A stretch of DNA of 6,524 nt from Bacillota bacterium (lineage in GTDB: Bacteria > Bacillota_E > Sulfobacillia > Sulfobacillales > Sulfobacillaceae), in assembly GCA_021802375.1 (NCBI GenBank), contig JAKAAL010000248.1, positions 1 to 6,524 on the forward strand. The letters are read 5' to 3'. Made by a program: the position numbers and the translations under genes. The number at the start of each line of letters is the position of its first letter. Within the stretch, counting starts at the first letter, position 1. Of this stretch, positions 1 through 5,729 are shown piece after piece. A model generated the notes under the pieces. That model had not been told where the DNA came from. It saw only the letters and a list, made by a program, of their open reading frames with translations, and made no database searches.

Positions 1-93
1 TTTTCGGGCACTTCCAGGTTCTCAAAGAAAATTTGGGCGGTGTGGGATCCATGAAGCCCCATTTTCTTTTCAACGGCACCCACTCGGAATCCG
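1..93 (-). repeat. Exact direct copy of internal acyl-CoA dehydrogenase segment
   Basis: Bases 1-93 are identical to 1744-1836. After one mismatch at base 94 (A here, G at 1837) three more bases agree, then similarity ends. On the minus strand it encodes about 30 residues of the dehydrogenase, from FRVGAVEKKM onward, in the same frame. The copy reaches the left edge of the window, so its full length is unknown. It is joined to the start of an unrelated transporter gene. Most likely it is a chimeric contig end; a tandem duplication of the 94-1836 unit would look the same. Confidence 0.95.
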
Positions 94-182
94 AGAACCG
101 GAGACGCTACGCGCATGAATAGAAATGATGCGCCCCATAGGGAAGCCAACAGGACTAATATACCGCCATCTTTCGGTGCCAA
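94..182 (-). CDS. EamA/DMT-family transporter, N-terminal fragment only
   Basis: About 31 codons of a membrane transporter reading leftwards from a TTG codon at 182-180. The TTG is preceded by a strong ribosome binding site, AAGGGGG at 196-190, with 7 bases of spacing, which decides the start. The peptide begins MAPKDGG and runs into a hydrophobic helix with LLASLWGASFLFMRVASPVL. The LWGASFLFMRVA pattern is typical of the first transmembrane helix of drug/metabolite transporter (EamA) proteins, which export amino acids or other small metabolites and are about 290-300 residues long. After G31 the frame runs without a stop into the copied dehydrogenase segment at 1-93, so the rest of the gene is lost here. 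The fusion is probably artefactual. The gene is divergent from the LysR regulator, which makes it the likely regulatory target. The substrate cannot be inferred. Confidence 0.75.
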
Positions 183-195
183 AAATATTCCCCCT

Positions 196-230
196 TGCGG
201 TATTTGCAGATGATCTTGTATCCAGCATAC
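196..230. promoter_or_regulatory. Candidate LysR operator dyads
   Basis: Two short dyads lie in the 106-base divergent region. TGC-N7-GCA at 196-208 fits the T-N11-A rule of LysR-type sites. GTAT-N5-ATAC at 218-230 is a perfect 4-base dyad overlapping the transporter -10 element and the -35 of the regulator. Such short dyads arise by chance, so this is a pointer only. Confidence 0.25.
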
Positions 231-245
231 CGTCCGATATAGAAT
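216..245 (+). promoter_or_regulatory. Candidate sigma-A promoter of the LysR gene
   Basis: TTGTAT (216-221) and TAGAAT (240-245) are separated by 18 bases, matching 4 and 5 of 6 consensus positions. The expected start lies near 252, about 37 bases before the ATG. Overlap with the divergent transporter promoter would allow one bound regulator to affect both directions. Confidence 0.35.
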
Positions 246-252
246 GAGTAAA
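224..252 (-). promoter_or_regulatory. Candidate sigma-A promoter of the EamA transporter
   Basis: On the minus strand TTTACT (252-247) and TATGCT (229-224) are separated by 17 bases, each matching 4 of 6 consensus positions. A start near 217 would leave a leader of about 35 bases holding the AAGGGGG site. It overlaps the candidate promoter of the regulator on the other strand. Confidence 0.4.
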
Positions 253-288
253 ATTCGTCTTTGCCATTAATTACATGAGGGGATACTC

Positions 289-1173
289 ATGACGTGGACC
301 CAACTTACCGTGTTTTCCAAGGTCGTGGAAATGGGCAGTTTCACCAGAGCCGCCGAAGCCCTCCATATGAGCCAATCGGCAGTGAGTCATGCAATCGCCG
401 GACTTGAGACGGAGTTCGGCGTGCTCCTGCTGATTCGCGACAGAAGGCAGGGGATCGTGGTCTCCGATTTTGGGCGGCGTGTATTGGAACCCATGCGAGT
501 CATCTTAAATCGGGTGGCGCAGATTGAGCAAGAAGCCGCTGCCGCACAAGGGCTTGAAGCAGGAACCATTCGGGTTGGGAGCTTTCCCAGTGCGTCGGCC
601 CGGCTGCTTCCGAAAATCGTCAGTGTATTCGAGAAGCAACATCCCCACATCACGATTGTCCTCTTCGAGGGCACCGATCAGGAGGTGATCGAGTGGTTGC
701 AGGATCGGATCATCGATGTGGGATTTGCCGCCCAGAGCACCCCAGGCCCCGATATGATTCCCCTCACAAAGGACAAAATGGTCGCGGTCCTTCCGAAAGG
801 CCATGTGCTGGAGGAAAATGACGGCGTATCCATCGGATCGTTGGTCGACCATCCATTCATTATGTCCACGGGAGGCTGTGAGCCTCTCATTGAAGAGTGG
901 TTTGGGCGGTCTCAATGTAGCCCCTCCATCAAATTTGCGGTACGCGATATGGACACCATCTTGAACATGGTCCGCGAGGGATTGGGTATTACTATGGTTC
1001 CAGAACTATCGTTGCCCGATACGACACCCCATATCCTGGTGAAAAACGTGCAACCGACGATGTGGCGATATGTTGGTCTCCGTTGCCCCTTTATCAACGA
1101 GGCGACACCCGCAGTGCGCTCCTTTGTGGCGCTTGCTCAATCCCTATTTCATGCGGAACAGGTGGTATCATGA
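289..1173 (+). CDS. LysR-type transcriptional regulator
   Basis: A 294-residue protein of normal length for the LysR family. Residues about 3-62 form the winged helix-turn-helix (FTRAAEALHMSQSAVSHAI, then the wing around RDRRQGIVVSDFGRRV). A linker helix follows (about 63-88). From about residue 90 (GTIRVGSFPSAS) to the end is the periplasmic-binding-protein-like effector domain, ending with the usual MVREGLGITMVPE stretch. The ATG is preceded by GAGGGG with 6 bases of spacing (277-282), supporting this start. It is cytoplasmic and binds DNA as an oligomer, with a small-molecule inducer. It is divergent from the EamA-type transporter, so control of that gene and of its own promoter is the natural inference. 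It converges on the acyl-CoA dehydrogenase with a 77-base gap. The inducer cannot be named from sequence. Confidence 0.95.
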   Translation: MTWTQLTVFSKVVEMGSFTRAAEALHMSQSAVSHAIAGLETEFGVLLLIRDRRQGIVVSDFGRRVLEPMRVILNRVAQIEQEAAAAQGLEAGTIRVGSFPSASARLLPKIVSVFEKQHPHITIVLFEGTDQEVIEWLQDRIIDVGFAAQSTPGPDMIPLTKDKMVAVLPKGHVLEENDGVSIGSLVDHPFIMSTGGCEPLIEEWFGRSQCSPSIKFAVRDMDTILNMVREGLGITMVPELSLPDTTPHILVKNVQPTMWRYVGLRCPFINEATPAVRSFVALAQSLFHAEQVVS

Positions 1174-1250
1174 ACAAATCGGGAGTCTCATACCGTAGCC
1201 CGGCATTAAGGTGCAAGATTTCTACATCGGTTTATATCATGGCATTGCCA

Positions 1251-2408
1251 TCAGTCATGTTCCTCGAATTCCTTTTTTAATTGGGCAGCAATGATATTTT
1301 TTTGAATTTCTGAGGTGCCTTCGTAAATCCTGGTGACGCGAGCATCGCGGTAAAACCGTTCGATGGGATAGTCTGCAATGTATCCAATGCCTCCATGAAT
1401 TTGGACAGCCTTGTCTGCCACCCGGTTATAGGCTTCAGAACCGTAGAGTTTTAGCATGGCGGCTTCTTTAATGACGGGCTCTCCTTGGTCCGCCATCCAT
1501 GCGACGCGATAGGTCATCCATCGCAAGGTTTCGATTTCTGTAGCCATATCGGCTAAATAGTGCTGAATAATTTGTTGTTCAAAAATGGGCTTGCCGAACT
1601 GGTGCCGCTCCATAGCATACCGAATGGATTTATTTAAAAGATACTGCGACGAACCCAATGAACGTGCGGCCAGGCCTGCCCTCCCGTTGGCTAGTATTTT
1701 CAGGGCGTTAATATAGCCTTGCCCTTCGACACCTAAGACATTGTTTTCGGGCACTTCCAGGTTCTCAAAGAAAATTTGGGCGGTGTGGGATCCATGAAGC
1801 CCCATTTTCTTTTCAACGGCACCCACTCGGAATCCGGGAAAGTCGCGTTCAACGATAAAAGAGGTTATGCCTTTAGCACCAAGAGTGGGATTGGTCACGG
1901 CCATTACGGTAAATACGTGAGCATATGGCGCGTTGGTGATGTAGATTTTTTGGCCATTTAAGATATACCGGTTTCCCTCTTTCACAGCGCGGGTCGAGAT
2001 GGCAGCCGCGTTAGATCCAGCCTCAGGTTCAGTCAGTGCAAACGCTCCAATCCATTCAGCCGTAGCCATTTTAGGAAGATATCGTGACTTTTGGTCTTCT
2101 GTGCCAAATTCTACTATGCCTACGGAACCGATGCCGTTATGTGCTCCAATAATGGTGGTGTAACCATTAATGGTTTGACCCAATTCTTCAAAGATGGCGC
2201 ATTTATCCACCATCGATAGTCCTAAACCACCATATTTTTCAGGGATGCTTAACCCGAACAGTCCAAGCTGCTTAGACTGTTCCAGGATCGTCAGGGGCAC
2301 CTCGTTATGCTCTTCAATCTCCATGGCATGGGGTTCCACTTCGTGAGCAATGAAGTCCCGAATCGTTTCTCTCATTTGCCCTATTTCCTGTGACAATGTA
2401 AAGTCCAT
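1251..2408 (-). CDS. Acyl-CoA dehydrogenase (FAD-dependent)
   Basis: A full-length member of the acyl-CoA dehydrogenase family (385 residues). It oxidises an acyl-CoA to the trans-2-enoyl-CoA and passes electrons to electron-transfer flavoprotein. Numbered from the upstream ATG at 2411, visible landmarks are the N-terminal helical domain (about 1-120), the flavin-binding signature TEPEAGSN (127-134, with N where D is usual), the central beta domain, the C-terminal helical domain with QIHGGIGY (337-344) leading to ERFYRD, and IYEGTSEIQ, whose Glu364 matches the catalytic base of medium- and short-chain enzymes. Two ATGs are adjacent: GGAGG at 2419-2415 lies 3 bases from the first and 6 from the second, so the second (2408) is preferred. 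Chain-length or branched-chain specificity cannot be read. No clear electron-transfer or thiolase partner lies in the window. Residues about 193-222 are repeated at the left edge. Confidence 0.95.
   Translation of the reverse strand: MDFTLSQEIGQMRETIRDFIAHEVEPHAMEIEEHNEVPLTILEQSKQLGLFGLSIPEKYGGLGLSMVDKCAIFEELGQTINGYTTIIGAHNGIGSVGIVEFGTEDQKSRYLPKMATAEWIGAFALTEPEAGSNAAAISTRAVKEGNRYILNGQKIYITNAPYAHVFTVMAVTNPTLGAKGITSFIVERDFPGFRVGAVEKKMGLHGSHTAQIFFENLEVPENNVLGVEGQGYINALKILANGRAGLAARSLGSSQYLLNKSIRYAMERHQFGKPIFEQQIIQHYLADMATEIETLRWMTYRVAWMADQGEPVIKEAAMLKLYGSEAYNRVADKAVQIHGGIGYIADYPIERFYRDARVTRIYEGTSEIQKNIIAAQLKKEFEEHD
1744..1836 (-). repeat. Internal source copy of the left-edge repeat
   Basis: Identical to bases 1-93, in direct orientation. 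Here it sits inside an uninterrupted dehydrogenase gene, so this is the native copy. Confidence 0.95.
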
Positions 2409-2414
2409 CATTAA

Positions 2415-2419
2415 CCTCC
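2415..2419 (-). promoter_or_regulatory. Ribosome binding site of the acyl-CoA dehydrogenase
   Basis: GGAGG on the minus strand. Its 6-base spacing to the ATG at 2408, against 3 bases to the ATG at 2411, favours the second of two tandem ATGs as the true start. Confidence 0.7.
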
Positions 2420-2656
2420 GTTTATCTAGTGTGATAGGGATATAGGATGGTCATGCCGCCTCTGATAGTCGTAAAACTCTGACTGTTGTTTGGGTGCTTT
2501 CGAGAACGGTTTCCACGATATCCATCTCTCGCGTCGAATCCGGCCGTTCTGATGAAGTTATCCAAATGTGATTATTGCTGATGCAATTTGTCGTCACCTT
2601 CATGGTTCATCATGCCACCATTTCTTAGGGATAGCGTCGGTCGTCCACGCACAAGC
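2420..2656. other. Non-coding upstream region of the acyl-CoA dehydrogenase
   Basis: No convincing gene on either strand. The region must contain the dehydrogenase promoter and probably the outer end of the insertion-sequence relic. The only minus-strand promoter-like pair I see is weak: TTGCAT (2586-2581) and GATAAC (2562-2557), 18 bases apart. AGAACGG (2503-2509) and CCGTTCT (2544-2550) form a 7-base inverted repeat of unknown meaning. Confidence 0.4.
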
Positions 2657-2712
2657 CGCGAGCCCTTTCCACGGGAGGGAATTCCGCTCAGGCCGTCAGC
2701 GAAGGGCTTGCG
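2657..2712. repeat. Stem-loop immediately after the TnpB relic
   Basis: The arms CGCGAGCCCTT (2657-2667) and AAGGGCTTGCG (2702-2712) are inverted complements apart from one position, across a 34-base loop. The inner arm begins one base after the relic's TAA stop codon. Subterminal hairpins of this kind are typical of the right end of IS200/IS605 elements, where the guide (omega) RNA of TnpB is also encoded. A simple terminator is possible, but there is no T-run. Role inferred from position only. Confidence 0.5.
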
Positions 2713-2930
2713 TTAAGTTGAGGATCCCCTCACCGCACTCTCAGCCATATGTTGTACATTCATCCATCGCCGCGTTGATGTCCCGATCAGGATGCGTGTA
2801 GCACACGGGGCAGGTCCATGCCGGCACACTTAAGGGCATTTCGGGGGCTTGAGTCTTGAGCCACACAACGAACAGGTTTTGCGCCGCGGACTCCAGCCAT
2901 TCCCCACCAGGCGGGGCTTCTCCAAAGCCG
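2713..2930 (-). pseudogene. tnpB: IS200/IS605-type TnpB (OrfB) C-terminal relic, frameshifted
   Basis: TnpB is the RNA-guided nuclease carried by IS200/IS605 elements. Only the C-terminal zinc finger and the last RuvC motif remain, spread over three frames. Minus-strand reading gives GWSPRRKTCSLCG (first CxxC at 2874-2863). A frame change follows in the bases just after it. Then come PEMPLSV and WTCPVCYTHPDRDINAAM (second CxxC at 2812-2801; DRDINAA, holding the RuvC-III Asp, at 2788-2768). An apparent 4-base GATG duplication (2764-2761) forces a second frame change. After it the tail NVQHMAESAVRGSST runs to TAA at 2715-2713. The order and spacing (CxxC, about 20 residues, CxxC, DRDxNAA) are diagnostic. 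Everything upstream of about 2930 is unrecognisable, so about four fifths of the usual protein is missing and it cannot be active. The upper boundary is approximate. Confidence 0.85.
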
Positions 2931-3240
2931 TATAACGGCAGGTTTCCAGTCCCGATCAGTAAGACGATTTAGAGCGCCAACAGCAAGTGTTAGAGTTTCT
3001 AGATTATATATCGTTGGATAAATGTAAACAACATTAAGGAAACTGTTGACACCGCAATGGATCAAGTATGGACCGAAACTACATGCCTTGCGCTTGTTAT
3101 CTGTGATTCATGAGGCCCCGGAGACGCAGAATGCCACCATTGTGGCCCGTATCCATCCACTGAGTCCGAGTGCGACACGAAACCGGGGAAAGGGTCCGTT
3201 TTCTGTAGGCATTAGGGTCAACCTATTTGCCAGAGAACTT
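2931..3240. other. Intergenic stretch with no recognisable gene
   Basis: Three frames on the minus strand were read for more TnpB sequence and gave nothing recognisable; plus-strand frames give only short, composition-driven open frames. The part around 2990-3045 is AT-rich. It probably represents decayed DNA between the relic and the aminotransferase terminator. Confidence 0.5.
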
Positions 3241-3274
3241 GGGAGCCATACCCATATGTCGGGGTGTGGCTCCC
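3241..3274 (-). terminator. Hairpin terminator of the aminotransferase gene
   Basis: GGGAGCCATACCC (3241-3253) pairs with GGGTGTGGCTCCC (3262-3274): 13 base pairs with one imperfect position and an 8-base loop. It lies 9 bases beyond the aminotransferase stop codon. No T-run follows on either strand, so it may be a weak intrinsic terminator or mainly a 3'-end stabilising hairpin. Confidence 0.6.
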
Positions 3275-3283
3275 TGCGGTCCA

Positions 3284-4462
3284 CTATACAGATTTTAGGG
3301 ATTCTAGCGCTTTCTTCATACGTTTCATGGCTTCAGCCAGCTGATCTTCCGTGGTGGTAAGCGAGATCCGTAACCACCCTTCTCCGTGGGGGCCATAGGC
3401 GGCCCCGGGGGTAACCATCACATGGGCGGTTTCTACAAAAAACTTAGCAGCGTCAGAAGAGGTCATGTGCATGGGAGTGGGGAACCACAAATAGAAAGTC
3501 GCGCGCGGTGTAGAGGTATTGAGTCCCATGTCTCTTAACCCTTGTATCACGATATCGCGCCGCTTTTGATACATGAGATTCATGCCATCAAAGAATTTTT
3601 CCGGGTGGTGGGTTAATCCAGATATGGCCGCCTGTTGAACAGCAGTAAACGGCCCAGAGTCCAAATTGCTTTTTAAGGTGCCCAAGGCTGCGATGGCTTT
3701 GGGGTTTCCCACAGCGCATCCAATTCGCCACCCCGTCATGTTAAACGGCTTAGAAAATGAGTAAAACTCCACTGCAACATCTTTGGCTCCCTCGATCTCC
3801 AAAACGCTCGCGGCCCGATATCCGTCAAATCCCATTTCCACATAAGCGGCATCACTGCACAGTAATAGGTCGTGTTGTTGGCAAAATGCTACGGCCTCAT
3901 GAAGAAATGTTTTGTCGGCAACGGCTCCTGTTGGGTTATTGGGATAATTAATCCACAACATGGTGGCGCGGTTTAGAACCGTTTGTGGAATCGTGTCCAA
4001 TTGGGGTAAAAAGTTGTGTGCTGCCAGTAGAGGAAGATAATAGGGTTCGGCGCCCGCTAATAAAGTTTGGGTATAATACACCGGATAGGCGGGGTCTGGA
4101 ACTAGTACGATATCGCCAGGTTCGGCAAAGGCCCAAATCAAGTGGGCGATGCCTTCTTTGGATCCAATCAGTGCCACGACCTCATCGGACGGGTCCAATG
4201 CGACGCCAAACCGGTGCGCGTACCAGTCGGCCATAGCTTGCCGAAATTGGATGCTACCCAAGTAATGAGGATAACGGTGGTTGCTGGGCTCGGCAACCGC
4301 TTGCTGCATAGCCTCGACAACATGTGGTGCTGTGGCCATATCTGGGTCTCCTATACCTAAATTAATAACATCATGACCCATTTGCCGTTGTTGTTCCACA
4401 ATGCGATCCAGTTCAAAAAACAAATAGGGGGGGATTTTATTCATCCGTGAAGCCCAATCCAT
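3284..4462 (-). CDS. dapL: Class I/II aminotransferase, probably LL-diaminopimelate aminotransferase
   Basis: A 392-residue PLP-dependent fold-type I aminotransferase of normal length. Visible landmarks are IPPYLFFELDR (10-20) and INLGIGDPD (33-41) near the N-terminus, GSKEGIAHL (100-108, PLP phosphate contact), NYPNNPTGA (172-180), SDAAY (203-207, Asp contacting the PLP ring nitrogen), SFSKPFNMTGWRIG (235-248, with Lys238 as the Schiff-base lysine), and WLRIS (363-367, Arg365 for the substrate carboxylate). The PPYLF and LGIGDPD start and its position opposite dapA fit DapL, which converts tetrahydrodipicolinate and glutamate directly to LL-diaminopimelate, bypassing acylated intermediates. 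GGAGG at 4474-4470 with 7 bases of spacing supports the ATG at 4462 over the internal Met7. Related aminotransferases acting on alanine, aspartate or aromatic substrates share these motifs, so the substrate is an inference. Confidence 0.85.
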   Translation of the reverse strand: MDWASRMNKIPPYLFFELDRIVEQQRQMGHDVINLGIGDPDMATAPHVVEAMQQAVAEPSNHRYPHYLGSIQFRQAMADWYAHRFGVALDPSDEVVALIGSKEGIAHLIWAFAEPGDIVLVPDPAYPVYYTQTLLAGAEPYYLPLLAAHNFLPQLDTIPQTVLNRATMLWINYPNNPTGAVADKTFLHEAVAFCQQHDLLLCSDAAYVEMGFDGYRAASVLEIEGAKDVAVEFYSFSKPFNMTGWRIGCAVGNPKAIAALGTLKSNLDSGPFTAVQQAAISGLTHHPEKFFDGMNLMYQKRRDIVIQGLRDMGLNTSTPRATFYLWFPTPMHMTSSDAAKFFVETAHVMVTPGAAYGPHGEGWLRISLTTTEDQLAEAMKRMKKALESLKSV

Positions 4463-4523
4463 ACGGTAACCTCCAATTCAGTACCCATCGGGAAAATTTT
4501 CTTGCATCATTCTTGTTGATGTG

Positions 4524-4533
4524 TATAATTATA
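4524..4533. promoter_or_regulatory. Self-complementary -10 element shared by divergent dapL and dapA
   Basis: TATAATTATA is a perfect palindrome giving an exact TATAAT on each strand (4524-4529 plus; 4533-4528 minus). The -35 partners are weak: TTGCAT (4502-4507, 16-base spacer) for the plus strand and GGCACA (4556-4551, 17-base spacer) for the minus strand. Minus transcription would start about 60 bases before the aminotransferase ATG. Plus transcription would give dapA a leader of nearly 300 bases. Confidence 0.5.
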
Positions 4534-4672
4534 AGTGTTCAATTGGCTAGTGTGCCAGAAAGGGGTGCAAAAATTTTATGGTCAACAGTTTCGTACGTCC
4601 GACCGTATCCATCCTTGCGACCCCCCAACTCCTTCTCAAGGTACTTCTTCCTGCCGTTAAGTCCTGCGACAA

Positions 4673-4718
4673 GATTTAGCCGGCCCGCGACTAAAATTTC
4701 GCGGTCTCCGGCGTAATC
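4673..4718 (+). promoter_or_regulatory. Imperfect hairpin in the putative dapA leader
   Basis: Nested complementary arms are GATT/AATC (outer), GCCGG (4679-4683)/CCGGC (4708-4712), and CCGCGA (4685-4690)/TCGCGG (4699-4704), around an 8-base AT-rich loop. The 4463-4829 gap otherwise holds the divergent promoter and no convincing gene. No lysine-riboswitch core or T-box sequence was recognised. The hairpin could be a leader element or a relic terminator; function unknown. Confidence 0.4.
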
Positions 4719-4814
4719 AAAACCTCTCTTAACTTCATAGGAAATATCATGCGACCACATTGCATTGAATTTGGCGGAGAGATGAGTGTGATTTGCTCTT
4801 TTCGTCTATTAACC

Positions 4815-4822
4815 AAAGGGGG
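4815..4822 (+). promoter_or_regulatory. Ribosome binding site that sets the dapA start
   Basis: AAAGGGGG lies 7 bases before the ATG at 4830. It places the start 27 codons downstream of the first in-frame ATG (4749) and gives a protein of standard DapA length. Confidence 0.9.
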
Positions 4823-4829
4823 CATAAAT

Positions 4830-5729
4830 ATGCAGTGGCCTTGTATAATCACGGCCATGGTGACTCCGTTCACGGAAGATGGAGTCCTGGATGAAGCGCG
4901 GGCGGAATCATTGGCAGGTTGGCTGGTGGCTAATGGAAGTGAAGGATTGGTTGTAGCAGGTACTACCGGGGAGTCACCCACACTGTCACGGTCAGAACGC
5001 GAACGCCTTTATTATGCGGTGCGTCGCGGAGCCGGTAACGCTATGGTTCTTATGGGGACCGGATCTAATGATACCCATCACGCTGTCGAGATGTCGCAGG
5101 AAGCGGCTCGTTGGGGGGCTGATGGCGTGTTAGTAGTCACTCCTTACTACAACAAACCACCGCAGGAAGGTTTATTTCAACACTTTGTGAAAATCGCCGA
5201 GAATCTGTCGGCACCCGTGATGCTTTACAATGTTCCGGGTCGTACCGGCGTCACTTTGGCTGCCGATACCGTGGCACGCATTGCCAAGGCCTGTCCCAAT
5301 GTCGTTGCCGTGAAAGAAGCCACGGGTCAGATAGAAAGCATCGAAAGACTGCTGGAAATTTGTCCCGGGATGATGGTATATTCGGGAGACGATGCACTCT
5401 TTTACCCCGCGTTGACGCTTGGGGCCCACGGTGTAGTCAGCGTGGCAGCTCATGTTGTGGGTCCAGAAATGGCAGCATTGGTACAAGCTTTTCGGAGCGG
5501 AGACATCACTGCTGCTCGGGGCCTCCATGGACGTTTGCTACCCATATTTCGTGATTTGTTTAGTTGGCCCAACCCCATTCCGTTAAAATGGCTGATGAAT
5601 CAGTTGAATATGAATGTGGGACCCGTGCGACTGCCTTTGGTCTATCCACAAGATACCAGTACTCTTGAAAGATTAAAGGTCAACGTAGAGGATCTGCGCC
5701 GCGAAAAAATCGCGCGGCACGCTTCCTAG
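4830..5729 (+). CDS. dapA: 4-Hydroxy-tetrahydrodipicolinate synthase
   Basis: A 299-residue cytoplasmic (beta/alpha)8-barrel enzyme. It condenses pyruvate with aspartate semialdehyde, the entry step to diaminopimelate and lysine. All known active-site positions are visible: GTTGE (Thr45, Thr46), TPYYNKP (Tyr107), YNVPGRTG (Tyr133, Arg138), and VKEATG, with Lys162 as the Schiff-base lysine. The N-terminal IITAMVTPF and the SGDD and GVVSV stretches are also typical. The start at 4830 has an ideal ribosome binding site; the longer open frame from 4749 would add 27 residues absent from the family. It is divergent from the DapL-like aminotransferase and convergent with murI, sharing CTAG at 5726-5729 for both stops. 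Residues 83-100 (5074-5129) recur inverted at the right edge. Other members of this aldolase family exist, but the full motif set and neighbours favour DapA. Confidence 0.95.
   Translation: MQWPCIITAMVTPFTEDGVLDEARAESLAGWLVANGSEGLVVAGTTGESPTLSRSERERLYYAVRRGAGNAMVLMGTGSNDTHHAVEMSQEAARWGADGVLVVTPYYNKPPQEGLFQHFVKIAENLSAPVMLYNVPGRTGVTLAADTVARIAKACPNVVAVKEATGQIESIERLLEICPGMMVYSGDDALFYPALTLGAHGVVSVAAHVVGPEMAALVQAFRSGDITAARGLHGRLLPIFRDLFSWPNPIPLKWLMNQLNMNVGPVRLPLVYPQDTSTLERLKVNVEDLRREKIARHAS
5074..5129 (+). repeat. Internal dapA source copy of the right-edge inverted repeat
   Basis: These 56 bases are identical to the reverse complement of 6469-6524. Here they lie inside an intact dapA, so this is the native copy. 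Confidence 0.95.

Noticed and set aside
1..93. A second, paralogous acyl-CoA dehydrogenase gene at the left edge
   Set aside because: Perfect DNA identity with the internal copy and the abrupt change at base 94 argue for a copied or chimeric piece, not a diverged paralogue.
70..267. 65-residue minus-strand open frame with an ATG start at the left edge
   Set aside because: Out of frame with the transporter N-terminus. The TTG at 182 with AAGGGGG and the hydrophobic LWGASFLF segment mark the real frame.
1239..1251. ATGGC-ATT-GCCAT palindrome between the LysR and dehydrogenase 3' ends
   Set aside because: Only a 5-base stem with no adjacent T-run on either strand; too weak to call a terminator.
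2787..3065. 92-residue minus-strand open frame over the TnpB relic
   Set aside because: It is an out-of-frame reading of the relic. The zinc-finger motifs lie in the other two frames, and its own protein has no recognisable motif.
3046..3360. 104-residue plus-strand open frame
   Set aside because: It runs through the terminator hairpin and into the aminotransferase 3' end, has no clear ribosome binding site and resembles no family I know.
4539..4760. 73-residue minus-strand open frame (MWSHDISYEVKRG...) in the dapL-dapA gap
   Set aside because: The sequence is fairly protein-like, but no ribosome binding site precedes its ATG, it spans the hairpin and approaches the promoter, and I recognise no family. 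It could be re-examined by homology search.
4749..4829. Upstream ATG giving dapA 27 extra residues
   Set aside because: No ribosome binding site there, the added residues are not part of the DapA family, and AAAGGGGG sits ideally before 4830.
4534..4829. Lysine riboswitch or T-box in the dapA leader
   Set aside because: Neither the conserved lysine-riboswitch core nor a T-box sequence could be found by eye; GGGG-rich pieces alone are not evidence.
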